Shown: piece after piece, positions 1-10,384 of the stretch
How the letters are laid out: the number at the start of each line of letters is the position of its first letter
Numbering within the stretch: the stretch's first letter is position 1
DNA from: Tetraselmis striata
Lineage: Eukaryota; Chlorophyta; Chlorodendrophyceae; Chlorodendrales; Chlorodendraceae
Assembly (NCBI GenBank): GCA_006384855.1
Contig: VCJN01000810.1
Span: forward strand, 229,337-293,336
Reading direction: 5' to 3'
Length of the DNA stretch: 64,000 bases
The notes under the pieces: model-generated
What the model was told of the DNA's origin: nothing
What the model saw: only the letters and a program-made list of their open reading frames with translations
The model's database searches: none
Position numbers and translations under genes: made by a program

Positions 1-1800
1 GCGGGCTGTCCTTGCACAGCAGTTGCTGCCTGCATTAATCAGAAATGCAGCACTTCTGAAGAATCATGCACAGCGGTCAGACCAGGCGCTGGGAAATAAA
101 CAAAGGCATCCGCGGGTCCAGCAGCCCCAAGCCCTGCCACTGCCGACGCTTATCTGGCATCGCAACTGCTGCTCAGCTCGCCACGTATGGGCAGGGTAGC
201 GGGTAAGTTTGAAATTTGAAATTTCTTTCAGCTTAATTCCCGCCTCGTCTTCGATGCTAAACGAGACAGCTGTCTCTCGGCACGGCTGCACAAACCCGCA
301 AAAGGTCCACTAATTCAAGTGCGGAGCCTGCAGCCCTCTGAAGGCCTGGTCCCTCAGCTATCGGGCTTATCCCGTCTCCTTTGCTGTATTTCCATTTCGA
401 TTTTTGGTGAACCCCCACCCTTTCCTAGCCCTACCCATACCGTAGTCCGCTCTTGCAGAGCATTCCCATAAGGCCATTCCGACAAAATGACCTCGTTAGG
501 TCTCCCCCCCCCCCCCCCTCCCCCCCCTCCCCGAGCCCCCCTTCGATTTGTTTGTACTAATTTTCTAGTACTTTATGTACTGCGGCACAATATGTAATTC
601 ATTTTGACATGTGGCATGCACTTCCAACAACAACGAGATGCACCATGCCTCTCCCCCACCCCAACTGTCTATAGTAAGCCACTAACATGCGGAGGGTGGG
701 AAACATTTGAGAGAACAAGCGTTGAGTAGTGCCCCGGCGACCCAGCAGAGGGCACCTGGCGGTGCTGCGGGCTTGGTGCGGCTGTTGTAGTGCTTAGTTT
801 GGATACTAGCTATGTTGAGAGTCGTTCCGGCAACGCATGAGCGGTCGTGCGGTGCACTGCGGTGGCGGTGCCATCATTCCATGTATTGAAATCTTGATTT
901 TGCAGCAAATTCAGCGTGCAGCATGCATCGCCGCTTGCTGCGGCCGAGCTGTTGCCCCGCCAGCCCTTTGCACATGCCGACAGCATACCCACTGTGTGAT
1001 GTCCCGGCGACGCAGCGGCCGTGCGGTGCTCTGCGGCGAGGGTTTCAGCACTGGTTTCGGAGCATTTTTTGAGTTGCGTTGTTCCCGGCGAGCATTCCGT
1101 GTGTGGGGGGCCTAGCCCCCCCCCCCCCCCCCCCAGTTTATATGGCCAGATGTAGTCATCTAGAGGTTTACAATACTTAGCAATGTTGTACTGCGCACGA
1201 TCCCCGCGGTCGGCGCACGGACTGGGGCCTGCCGGCCCGCACCAGCACCACGGCCTGAGGGATCCGCCCTCGGGCACCGGCACTCTCTGCTTTGCGCTCG
1301 CCTCAACCGGCTCGCGCACCCACCCACCCACCCACAACCATCTTTCTGCGCTAGGAGATACCCAGGCCAAGCCTGTGGTTCTCGTCTTAGCCTCCAATGT
1401 AAGCGAGCTGAGATTCTTCGGCAAATCGTGCCTCCTTGGGTAAACGTGCTTATTGTACTCATGTAAATATAACTTATATATATACATATATCCGGATAGC
1501 ATATATGTATAGCCGGTACACGGGCAGCCGAGTACCGGTATATCGCGTTGTACTCGTATCGATAACAGGCAGCCGAATATCGGTACGAGTTTAGCTCATC
1601 ACGGGTGCTCCTCCAACATATGTGCCAGTAGCTGCAACCAGTCTGTAACGCTGGCCGATGTCCACGTGCACGATGCCGCGGGCTCATCGTGGGTCACTGC
1701 CCACCGGGCTGCTGGCAGTCCGCGCTGACCGCAGTAAACTGCGCGTGCGGCATCAAAATAGAGCTGCATGGACGCAATCGGGGGCTGCGCGCGCGGAGGA
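1..1800. other. Intergenic, no gene recognised
   Basis: I see no convincing coding region here. The longer open frames are low-complexity or GC-driven and show no domain. The stretch holds C-rich runs at about 505-540 and 1116-1134, short duplicated phrases near 835-860 and 1005-1030, and AT-rich zigzag sequence at 1440-1600. A GAAATTT duplication sits at about 215-230. Confidence 0.5.
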
Positions 1801-1802
1801 AT

Positions 1803-2374
1803 CTAACACTGTAACTTGCTGTCACGTTGTTGCCCTCGTTTGCCTTTTCGGTCCCGATGGTACAGTAGGATTGTGCCATCTTCAGTAACCGTCAAATCGT
1901 CCGTTTGGCAAGCTGCATCGCCGGCCTTGCCATGCGCGTATAGAACACATACATGGCAACGACTGCCATCGCGGCGCGGAACAAGTAGAGGATACGAGGC
2001 TGCTGGTCGCGGGTCCATGTGGGTCCCAACTTCTCACGCAGGGTCTCCGCCAGCCGCATTGTCCGTGTGATCATCCGGGTGAGGACGTCGGTGCGGACCC
2101 CGGGCGGGTCTGGCTCAATCTGCTGCGATGCCGCGAGGCCCTTTCTCACCTTGTTGATGAGGTCGCCTTGCGCCACCGGCTCCGCGCCGTGATCGCGATA
2201 TAAACCGTTGATTGCGGAAAAGTAAGGTTGCATATTGGGGGCCTTGGCAGTCCCCCGCAAAGCCTGCCACGCGATGTAGCGCGCGACGGTTGCCGCCGTG
2301 GCACCAATGGGCGGCACACTCTGCTCATTGCCGTACGTAATGGCGGTAATCTCTGCCCACACCGACGCGTGCAA
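1803..2374 (-). pseudogene. DIRS tyrosine recombinase, truncated
   Basis: The frame from 2374 down reads as the N-terminal SAM-like half of a phage-integrase-type tyrosine recombinase (phrases WQALRGTAK and YFSAINGLYRDHG). A second frame continues with LLYHRDRKGKRGQQRD, where the catalytic half begins. The sequence stops resembling a recombinase near 1803, so the R-H-R-Y catalytic set is missing and the gene cannot work. DIRS elements encode this enzyme to insert circular cDNA without an integrase. It lies downstream of the methylase and RNase H remains on the same strand, the order expected for DIRS. The frame change near 1892-2018 is a further break. Confidence 0.65.
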
Positions 2375-2479
2375 ATGAAGCGCCGCGTTTCGCCGTGTTG
2401 GTCGTTGCCTAGTAATGAACGCATGTACGGACGCGCATCGTAGCTGTCCACGGGTTCGTGCCGCTCGTCTGGATGGCTA

Positions 2480-2928
2480 ACAGATATTTTGCCTGCGGCA
2501 CGCGTGGTGCACGCGCATGCCTGACGACATGCGTAGCACCGCGTCGTACGGGGAACAACGCCAAAGTTGCGCTCACTGATCCGCGGCGCAGTTGCAGCCA
2601 GGACGGAATGGCACACGGAAGATACTCACTGCCCGGCGCGGCGATCCGGGCACATCGCGCCTTGCCCTCCGCCTCGGCCGGAAAAGATCACGGCGAGGCA
2701 GTATATCACTACGCGCTCCGCCACCGCGCTCTATGTCGGTAAGTGCATGGTGCCACACCGTGCCCTCCCAACGAGGGGGGACGACGGTAGCAACCGCGCC
2801 GCTCTGGCGCAGCTTCTGTACCATGTCCTGCAGAATCGGCCGGGGGGGTTGCAGTAGTAGTTCTCGCGACGCCACTCCGCCGCCTCGGACAGGTGCATGG
2901 AGTCCACCGCCTCGCAGCCGGGGTCCAA
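2480..2928 (-). pseudogene. DIRS Dam-like methylase domain, frameshifted
   Basis: This follows the RNase H remains after an in-frame TAG at 2929-2931. It opens with DPGCEAVDSMHLSE and WRRENYYCNPP, then shifts frame to PILQDMVQKLRQSGAV and PPRWEGTVWH. DIRS elements carry a Dam-like N6-adenine methylase domain at this position with an NPPW-type motif IV. Here a run of seven C breaks the frame exactly at that motif. The other DIRS copy (3483-5518) matches closely in opposite orientation. The domain name is inferred from order and motif; activity is unlikely. Confidence 0.6.
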
Positions 2929-3249
2929 CTACGCCGCGTGGTAGCCTGGTAGCATCGCGCTCAGGGCTGACGTGAACCGATCGACGGAGTTCGCACACCA
3001 CATGGCCTCCTGCTCTGCGAATAGGACGGGAACCAGTTGCCAGTCGTCGCTGTCGAGGTGTCGGTTCAGTCGATCCGCCCAAACGTTCGCGGCGGACTGG
3101 ATGCAGCGGGCTCTGATGTGTACGCCGTTGCTGTCCGACATGTACCATAGCTTGCGTGGTTCCGCCATTATCTCCGGAGATCGGGAGGTGACGCCAGCAA
3201 GGACGCTGCAAACCGCGTGATTGTCCTCGTGTAGCAATCTAGGTGTCAA
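2929..3249 (-). pseudogene. DIRS RNase H domain, 5'-truncated copy
   Basis: The 106-residue frame contains LLHEDNHAVCSVLAG, MSDSNGVHIRARCIQSAANV and WADRLNRHLDSDDWQL, typical of the RNase H domain after the RT in DIRS and pararetro-type elements. The RT that should precede it is absent: homology to the plus-strand copy stops at about 3240, where the head-to-head junction lies. The frame ends in TAG after LPGYHAA. The plus copy has the same TAG at the same site, so the stop predates the duplication, or is read through in the intact element. Confidence 0.7.
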
Positions 3250-4190
3250 CGACCTTCAAGAGCCAGGCAACGGAGCGCGACACCAACCGCGACACGGCGG
3301 GGAAGGAAAATGACAAAGCAGCGTGCGAGAGGCGGGAGCAGCAACGCCGCTAGGCGGACGCCAAGAACCGCGACAAAAACGGCGGCAATGCCGGCGACAA
3401 AACACGCGACTGATGGTGTGGTGCGCCGCGCCGACAACTGCCGCCCCGACTCCGACTATATGCGTCACCGCGTAAGGCGGAGTTGGCGGCGCACTGGCGG
3501 CAAGACATCGGCGCGAGCGCGCAAGTGACGAGCTGGATACGGGATGGCGTACGCGTGCCTTTCCACTACAACCGGCCACCCTCAAGATTCAACCAAGGCG
3601 TCTCGCTCAACGACGCGACCTCTGCCCAACTCAAGTTCCTCACCGCTTTGTGGCGGCCAGCGTGTGGGAGAAGTCCTCGTGCGCGTGGTGGGTGTCCCGG
3701 GCGTTCTTCATTCCGAAGTCCGGCGACAACTAGTGGCGTTTCATCATCGACCTCCGCGTACTCAACACCTTCTGCGCACGCAAGCGACTACGCATGGAGA
3801 CACTCATGGGCGTCCGACACCTGACCGCGAAAGGGGGCTGCATGTTTTCGTTCGACCTTCAAGACGGCTTATATGCCCTTTGAATCGCGCCCTCCAACCG
3901 CGACTACTTCACGGTCAACATCCGCGGGACCCTCTACCGGCTGTGCGGCCTCCCCATGGGCTCGTCGCTCAGCCCTTACTACTTCACGACGTTCGCGATG
4001 ACGTTCGTCAAGCCCCTACGCTCTCCGACTATCCCCGCTGCGCCTGGCAATGTCCCTCGGTCGCGCCGCTGGCTGCGCCGCGGCCGGTGGAGGGGGGGCG
4101 CGCATTTTACCATACGTAGTCGACAATTTATTGTTGTTCGCCTCGTCGAAGCCGGAGGAGCTATAGCTCCGCCAGCGCGTCGCCGACTTG
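3250..4190 (+). pseudogene. DIRS reverse transcriptase, decayed
   Basis: Fragments in several frames add up to a DIRS/kangaroo-type RT: WIRDGVRVPFHYNRPPSRF (from about 3534), then SSCAWWVSRAFFIPKSGDN, FIIDLRVLN, MFSFDLQDGLYALGI and LCGLPMGSSLSPYYFTTF. A TAG interrupts just after SGDN near 3733. The catalytic box near 4110-4145 reads PYVVDNLLLF, so the first Asp of YxDD is Val. The upstream 3250-3480 part is charged, frame-broken sequence, probably the linker before the RT. At least two frameshifts, a stop and the lost catalytic Asp mark it as dead. Confidence 0.7.
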
Positions 4191-5088
4191 CTAGTCAGCA
4201 TGGGGCTGCAACGCAACTCCGCCAAAGGGCTGTGGGAGCCGGTCCAGTACGGCCATCACCTGGAGGTGGACATCGACACGGCCACGGGAAAATTTTATGC
4301 CCCGGCGGACAAACAGCAGCGGCTTGCACGCCGCCAAGCCAAGCAGCTGGTGCAGCGCGCGGGCCGCGACGCCCGTTGGCTGTCCGTGCGGGAGCTGCAG
4401 TCGCTCGTTGGGCGGGCTCTATACATGTACATGGCGATCCCGGCCACGCGCTTCTACCTGCGGGAGCTCCACGACGTGGTGGGCTCCAAGTGGGGCGGTC
4501 GAGTGCGCACGACACACCAGTTGCGGCGCGACATGCAATGGTGGACCGCCGTGCCGAATCAGACCAACGGCCGCCCTATCCACCGCCATGTGGAGACGGC
4601 CTACGCGCACTGCGACAGCTCCGGCTATGGTTGGGGTGCGGTGCTGAATGGCAGGCTGGAGGCGCGGGGGTTCTGGGGGGCAGCCGACGAGCGCCGGCAC
4701 ATCACCTGGAAAGATTTGAAGGCCGTCCGGCTGACAGTGGAGATGGTTCCCGCCGCACCTCGCCGGTCACCGCATGTTGTTGCACGAGGACAATCACGCG
4801 GTTTGCAGCGTCCTTGCTAGTCTCATCTCCCGCTCTCCTGAGATGATGGCGGAACCACGCAAGCTATGGTACATGTCGGACATCAACGGCGTACACATCC
4901 GAGCCCGCTACATCCGGTCCGCCGCGAACGTCTAGGCGAATCGACTGAACCGACACCTCGACAGCGACGACTGGCAACTGGACCCCGTCCTATGCGCAAA
5001 GCACGATGCCATGTGGGGTGCGCACTCATCCGTCGAGCGGTTCGCGTCAGCCCTGAGCGCGATGCTACCAGGCTACCACGCTGCGTAG
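4188..5088 (+). pseudogene. DIRS RT thumb and RNase H, one stop
   Basis: From 4188 the frame is long and clean: SMGLQRNSAKGLWEP, HHLEVDIDTATGKFYAP, then RELQSLVGRALYMYMAI (thumb/connection) and ETAYAHCDSSGYGWGAVL, which carries the RNase H acidic start. After a frame change near 4750 it continues with LLHEDNHAVCSVLA and SAANV, a TAG, then ANRLNRHLDSDDWQL. The minus copy has TGG (Trp) where this copy has TAG. It ends with LPGYHAA and a TAG shared with the minus copy. Confidence 0.7.
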
Positions 5089-5518
5089 TTGGACCCCGGC
5101 TGCGAGGCGGTGGACTCCATGCACCTGTCCGAGGCGGAGTGGCGTCGCGAGAACTACTACTGCAACCCCCATGGCCGATTCTGCCGGACTTGGTACAGAA
5201 GCTACGCAAGAGCGGCGCGGTTGCTACCTTCGTGGCCCCTCGCTGGGAGGGCACGGTGTGGCATTCGGCACTTACCGAGATGGCGGCGGAGGAGCGCGTA
5301 GTATACTGCCTCGCCGTGATCTTTTCCGGCCGCGGGGTGGAGGGCAAGGCGCAATATTCATGGAGCGCCGCGCTGGGCAGTGATTATCTTCCGTGTGCCA
5401 TTCCGTCTTGGCTGCAACTGCGCCGCGGATCAGTGAGCGCAACTTTGGCGCCGTTCCCCGTACGACGAGGTGCTACGCATGTCGTCGGGCCCACGCGCGC
5501 CCCACGTGTGCCGTAGAG
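5089..5518 (+). pseudogene. DIRS Dam-like methylase domain, frameshifted
   Basis: This copy reads LDPGCEAVDSMHLSEAEW and YYCNP, then needs a +1 shift in a five-C run to give PPWPILPDLVQKL, RKSGAVAT and APRWEGTVWHSALTEMAAE. With one more C the motif would be CNPPW, the Dam-like motif IV. The element ends abruptly at about 5518, so no recombinase follows. An ATG-triplet microsatellite follows after about 20 bp. Confidence 0.55.
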
Positions 5519-5543
5519 GGGATTACTGGTCGACGATTTTGAT

Positions 5544-5580
5544 ATGATGATGATGATGATGATGATGATTAGTAGTAGTA
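5544..5580. repeat. (ATG)n microsatellite
   Basis: Roughly nine ATG triplets run directly into AGTAGTAGTA, just after the broken end of the plus-strand DIRS copy. Confidence 0.9.
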
Positions 5581-5605
5581 CACTTTTCCACAAAAGTTAG
5601 CCTTC

Positions 5606-7716
5606 TTGAGCCGCTCACACTTTTGTCCCGTTTGGACGGGGTTTCAGCCCCCGACTACGGCTGGCTGCCATGAGGGTATGGCGGCATGTCGCAGCCGCCC
5701 GCGACTACATCAGGAGACAAAACCCGGCAGTGCACCACGACACAGCTCGCGACTGTCACGTCGGAGCGCGCGACACGTTGACCGACACGGTCACGAGGCT
5801 AATCGCGGAAGCGGCAGAGCAAAAGGATGCGGGGGGGGGGGGGGGGGGGGGGGGGGGGCATCGAGCGGTAATAGAGCGGGAGCTGCGGTCCCGGCTTGCT
5901 GCTGCCGAGGCCGCTGCTGCACAATACCGGGAGAAAGCACGGGATGCGGCGAGCAAGCTCTACCACACCAAGTACAACTTCCTCAAGCGCAAGATGGAGG
6001 TGGAGGACGAACGACGACGAGGAGCAGGAGGAGGAGGCTGAAACGGGCGACGAGAGCAGCGGGGCGAGCGATATCGACGAGCCGCAGCGGGCTCGGCGGA
6101 ACCGCCCTACCGGCCTTCGCTACAGAATTTGCCGGAGGGGTGCGGACGTGACAAAGGACATCATCGACTTATACATCAGGAAGCGGCGGGAGGAATTCGA
6201 GTCATTGCTGGTGGACCAGTTTGGAACCAAGTGGCAAGAGTTCTACAAGCTGGGTGGGACGGGCGAGGAGCTGGAGGCGGCGGCCGCGGCGAAGGACGGT
6301 GGCGGCGGCCGCGGCGGCGGCGCTGCTAGCGGTGGTATCGAGGCCGGACCGGCATGTAACCATGTTAGTCCGGCAGGCAAAGAACACCACTCGACTGAAT
6401 ACATGCCGCGATGGGTGCTTAGATCCTTCTTTGCGATGTACCCTCACGTGCTAAATGCCATGCTGAACGACTTGGGGCACAACATGCAGTTGGAGGAGAA
6501 TGCAAAGGCCGTGACAATGAAGCATTGGCGGGAGAAGGCCGTCAAGATATTTACAGACACTGCGAGCACCAACCGTGCGTGGTAGTGGCTGCGCATCTTG
6601 CTGTCGCACACCAAGGACCCCGCCACAGGGCTCTACGTGCCGTTACCGTGGCCGCACGGCACTGCCTCCCCCAGTTACGGTTTTTGTGTTACAATCAAGC
6701 TACAGCTACAGCTACAGCTACAGCTACCTGGCCACGCAGTACCATGGCTACCCTGGCTACTGCCTAGCTATAGCTACGGCTACGGCTAGCTCTCACCTTG
6801 TCGGAGTGGACAGAGGCCGGCATCAGGATGCGCGACATAGACAAGATGGAGAAGCTCACCCACACCGTCATGGGCAGCCGCTGCCCGTCTGGCGAGTGCA
6901 CAAACTGGAATGTCAACATCGACAGCCCTGAGCTTACCACGAAGGGCGAGCGCCCATAGGAGGCGGCTGCTGCAGCAGTTGCATTGGGGCATGTGCAGGG
7001 GGAGGAGCCCGTACATCAAGCTCGCCCACATCGTAGACTATGTGGTGGACATACTACACCTCATGCTGTGAGTCATCCCGCACACAGATCTTCAAGTTCA
7101 CGGTGTCCAAGCATTGCGACGCCGCCAAGCAGCAGCAGCTGGTCCTGTGGATTGAGAAGCAGCTCAAGGTGAAGCTCACCGAGAACAAGCCCGGGCAGTC
7201 CAAGACATGCACTAGGAAGATCGATATGTCGGCAGAGTTTTGGCCGGGGATACATGCCAAGTGTTGCTAGACAACTTTGTGCACATCCTACATCGGGCAA
7301 TCCCTACGTGGCAAGGCAGGGACATGCGGAGCTATCATGACGCTGTCAAGGTGTGGGAGATGTTCTTCTGTCTCAACTACATTGCCACGCACGGATGCGA
7401 TGACACGGATCCGGCTGCTGTGCTGGCTCACGCTGCTGAGGTGGGGGCGCTGGGGAACGAGTTCCTTACCGCATTCCTCCAAGTGGCGAGCCAGAAGGAC
7501 GTCACGGTGAAAATCCACGTGAGCGCCGTCCACCTCGGGCAGATGATCCGCCGGCATGACATCCTTGGGAAGTGGTGCAGCCAGGGGCTTGAGGCCTTGC
7601 ATCAGTGGGTCCACTTCTTCGGACGCCGACAAGCGCGGTCAGTGGGTGGCCACTACCATCAGGCAGCGCGATCAGCAAGAGGGCGTGCTCACCGTCAGGG
7701 GTGCAGCAGATCGTGA
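5606..7716 (+). pseudogene. Unrecognised element-like gene, frame-broken
   Basis: Coding-like pieces follow each other on the plus strand. First an Ala/Glu/Arg coiled-coil-like part (5670-6041) interrupted by a glycine run from a poly(G) tract. Then an acidic part with VTKDIIDLYIRKRREEFESL and EYMPRWVLRSFFAMYPHVL (to 6585). Then EAGIRMRDIDKMEKLTHTV, SPYIKLAHIVDYVVDIL and FKFTVSKHCDAAKQQQLVL. Last comes LDNFVHILHRAIPTWQGRD, VWEMFFCLNYIATHGCDD and KWCSQGLEALHQWVHFF (7240-7716). An 18-bp intron-like TGAG..CAG gap lies near 7070-7090. The final phrase resembles the C-terminal part of uncharacterised, amplified transposon-type proteins in other eukaryotes, but I cannot name the family. Several frame changes and stops suggest decay, or introns I cannot place. 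Confidence 0.4.
6697..6790 (+). repeat. (AGCTAC)n microsatellite and derivatives
   Basis: Five exact hexamers from about 6701 are followed after a gap by diverged AGCTATAGCTACGGCTACGG. It lies inside the unrecognised element-like gene and breaks its reading frame. Confidence 0.85.
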
Positions 7717-7796
7717 CCGCGCCTAGAAGAAGAAGGCATGGATCTTGCTGGTGTTGTGTATATCCGGGCATGGGTCCTGCTGCTGTTGTGTAGGAA

Positions 7797-7915
7797 AAAG
7801 GGCGATTATTGAGTCAAAATGGGCACATTTCTGGACTCAAAGTTGCACCCCCCTTAACTCAATATTGTACCCCTTTTGGGGGGTGCAAATTTGAGTTACG
7901 CCTAACACTGTACGA
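7797..7915. repeat. Short palindromic repeat, GAGTCAAAATGGGCACA type
   Basis: The phrase GACTCAAAGTTGCACCCCCC is followed some 40 bp on by a near reverse complement, GGGGGGTGCAAATTTGAGTT. Related wording recurs as a perfect hairpin at 12506-12556. This could be the end of a DNA element, but no transposase is visible between the two sites. Confidence 0.45.
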
Positions 7916-8700
7916 ATGTACTTTGAAACTGGCCTTTGACACATTCCTTTTCTTGCCAACACTGTACGAGGTACTATTCAGTGAAATGAACCTGCACTAT
8001 GTACTACACGCCTGTCCACCGCCCTTTGACGAGATGCGTCGCTACCCTTCCATGCTTACCGTTTTTTCTGGCCTCGAATGCTACGCCGCCACTGTGCTTC
8101 CCACTCAAATACCCCTCGCAAGCTCCCTCGCGCTTGTATTCTTTGAGGCATGTTAACACTTCTCGGTGCACAAAAGCATGGCAGACCGTCCTGGCAGAGC
8201 AAAACGCACATCTGCCCGCTTGCGGAGTCATGTGCGTGGCGGGGACATCTGCGGCTGCAGTTGGCTTTGACCCAACGAGCAGGGCTCTCGACACACTGCT
8301 AGTGACCCCCATGGCGCAAGATTCTCCGCAGATGCACTTGCGTTCCGGCAGGAGGGCGTCTCATGCGCCAATACCCACAACTCAGCCTTGAGGCCCCTGC
8401 ATCCGGGCGGTGGGCAATATGGAAGCGGACCGCTATGGCCCGGGGCCGGAGAGTCGCAGCCTTCGCCTCACCGCGAGCCTCAGCCCGACCCCCCAAGCCT
8501 GAAGGTGTGCCATCTTTGGACCCTCTCCCTGGAGCGACTCCAACGGCACGCGGACTCGAATCTTCACTCGCATCTCTCATCAGGGCACCGTGGGGTGCGT
8601 TAAGCGCACCTCGCCGTCGCGCATCTCGACATGAGTGGTGACACCCGCCCCGTTTCCCACCCGTTTCGTGTTTTCGTCCGGGGGCGAGATGTCGACGCCT
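7916..8700. other. No gene seen; repeat-derived
   Basis: No frame here shows a recognisable domain. The second half contains several GCATCTC words that recur to 12.2 kb, and from 8640 it grades into sequence repeated at 9300. Confidence 0.4.
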
Positions 8701-8701
8701 T

Positions 8702-8786
8702 GAAGTTGGTCGTCGGACGAGATTCGGCGACTTAAAGGGCGCATCTCTCGGAGCACCTCGGCAAGCAACGTGGGTTCGTGTATGCG
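8702..8786 (+). repeat. ~85-bp dispersed repeat, copy 1
   Basis: This matches 9300-9384 with only two or three differences. The shared block contains GATTCGGCGACTTAAAGGGC and CATCTCTCGGAGCA. In copy 2 it carries the stop codon of the methylase fragment, so it is probably part of the same element family. Confidence 0.8.
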
Positions 8787-9058
8787 AGGCAGCGAGAACC
8801 ATGGCGGCGGCAAGAGATGCGGCACTGGAACCCGGAGGCCCACATTGGGGACGACGGGTACGTCTTCCCGGACGTCAAAGCAACGGTGGCTGAGGCCACC
8901 GCTGGCACGACTGACGAGCAAGAGATGCGGTGATGGGTGGAGAGAATTTAAAGGTAGAGGGTGGGATTACCCGCATCTCCGCAGTGGGGGGATATGAACG
9001 CTCGCATCTCTCGCGGACAAACCCGTGTACTGTCGCTCCTAGCTCTTGTAACGCTGCC

Positions 9059-9328
9059 ATGTGCAAGGATCCCTTTATCGTTGTCACGTCGCCTTGGTTC
9101 ACTCACCTGAATTTGCTCCTACCGCTGCTGGCGGCCTACAAGGCGGAAATCTATCGCGTGCAGATTCCGAGCACCTACTTGACGCAAGGGCCCCTCCCGC
9201 GAATGAACTACCTCCACAGTCTGTTGAAAGCGGGTCGTACACTTCTCATCGCGTCAAAGCACCCAAGAAACCCCGACACCAACGGACGCGCCTTGTGGTT
9301 GGTCGTCGGAAGAGATTCGGCGACTTAA
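9059..9328 (+). pseudogene. Ty3-type SPWF methylase fragment
   Basis: The ATG at 9059 opens MCKDPFIVVTSPWFTHLNLL, then YRVQIPSTYLTQGPLPRMNY and GRALWLVVGRDSAT before a stop. Phrase for phrase it parallels the last domain of the Ty3-type element at 21475-21740 (IVVTSPWFQLLDLALPI, QVPIFYIAQGPSPRMQW, STLWLAV), but is clearly diverged. The SPWF box sits where class I methyltransferases have motif IV. Motif I is absent, so this is a fragment of a related, older element. Upstream 8790-8930 has coding-like wording (GDDGYVFPDVKATVAEA) that may belong to it. Confidence 0.6.
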
Positions 9329-9384
9329 AGGGCGCATCTCTCGGAGCATCTCGGCAAGCAACGTGGGTTCGTGTATGGTCCGTG
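9300..9384 (+). repeat. ~85-bp dispersed repeat, copy 2
   Basis: This is the partner of 8702-8786. It overlaps the end of the methylase fragment and continues past it. Confidence 0.8.
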
Positions 9385-9540
9385 ACAAGGGATTCATGCA
9401 CCTTGAAACTCGCTGCCATACCTCCCTGGGCAATACCTCATTAATCATAATCAACGATCATAACAAATCATTCTCGACCGCAGATAAGAGTTTGAATCGA
9501 CTCCTGTCCGTCGATTTCACAAACCGCACTTCCTTTGCTA

Positions 9541-9919
9541 GCGCGGCCGGGGCAGCGGGGCGCCAGCGGGGCGCCAGCGGGGCGCCAGCGGGGCGCCAAC
9601 GCGCCGCGGCCGGGGCAGCGGGGCGCCAACGCGCGGCGGCCGGCGCAGCGGGGCGCCAACGCGCGGCGGCCGGCGCAGCGCGGCGCCAACGCGCCGCGGC
9701 CGGGGCAGCGGGGCGCCAACGCGCGGCGGCCGGCGCAGCGGGGCGCCAACGCGCGGCGGCCGGCGCAGCGCGGCGCCAACGCGCGGCGGCCGGCGCAGCG
9801 GGGCGCCAACGCGCGGCGGCCGGCGCAGCGCGGCGCCAACGCGCGGCGGCCGGGGCAGCGGGGCGCCAACGCGCGGCGGCCGGCGCAGCGCGGCGACAAC
9901 GCGCGGCGGCCGGCGCAAG
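9541..9919. repeat. 30-bp GC minisatellite, short array (~12 units)
   Basis: Units of 30 bp, two per 60 bases, alternate GCGCGGCGGCCGGCGCAGCG and GGGGCAGCG variants and end GCGCCAAC. The first units are degenerate and include a GGGGCGCCAGC sub-repeat. Thirty is a multiple of three and stops are absent, so several frames stay open; I do not call a gene. The same unit makes the 2.5-kb array at 59184-61687. Confidence 0.95.
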
Positions 9920-9937
9920 TTGATGATTCATGTAACC

Positions 9938-10384
9938 CCGCATACTAAATTGTTTGCAGCCATCTAGGCAATCAAAGCATGCTTAAAGGCAGCATCTGCG
10001 GTGCAGCGCTGCAGCAATCTGCGGTGTGCCGCCAGCAAATATCAAGTATTAGTCCTACTGCCTTACAGTCCGTAAAGTATCGGCAAGCAGGTGCGTGTTC
10101 ATATCCCTTCTATGCCATGCAGCCCCGCATACTAAATGGTTTGCAGCCATCATCTAGGCAATCAAAGCATGCTTAAAGGTAGCATCTACGGTGCAGTGCT
10201 GCAGCAATCTGCGGTGTGCTGCCAGCAAATATCAAGTATTAGCCCTACTGCCTTGCAGTCCGTATAGTATCATCAAGCCGGTGCGTGTTCACATCCCTTC
10301 TATGTCATGCACCCCGCATACTAATAAATGGTTTGCAGCCAACTAGGCAATTAGGGCATGCCTTAAGGCAGCATCTGCGGTGCA
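9938..10384 (+). repeat. ~185-bp satellite, units 1-2 and start of unit 3
   Basis: Each unit begins CCCCGCATACTAAATGGTTT, at 9939, 10123 and 10311, giving periods of about 185 and 188 bp. Shared landmarks are GGCAGCATCTGCGGTGCAG, AATATCAAGTATTAG and CATCCCTTCTATG. Unit 3 breaks off at about 10384, where foreign sequence begins; the array resumes at 11062. Confidence 0.85.

Noticed and set aside
9458-9948. Overlapping Ala/Arg/Pro-rich frames on both strands
   Set aside because: Same cause: the short copy of the 30-bp minisatellite.
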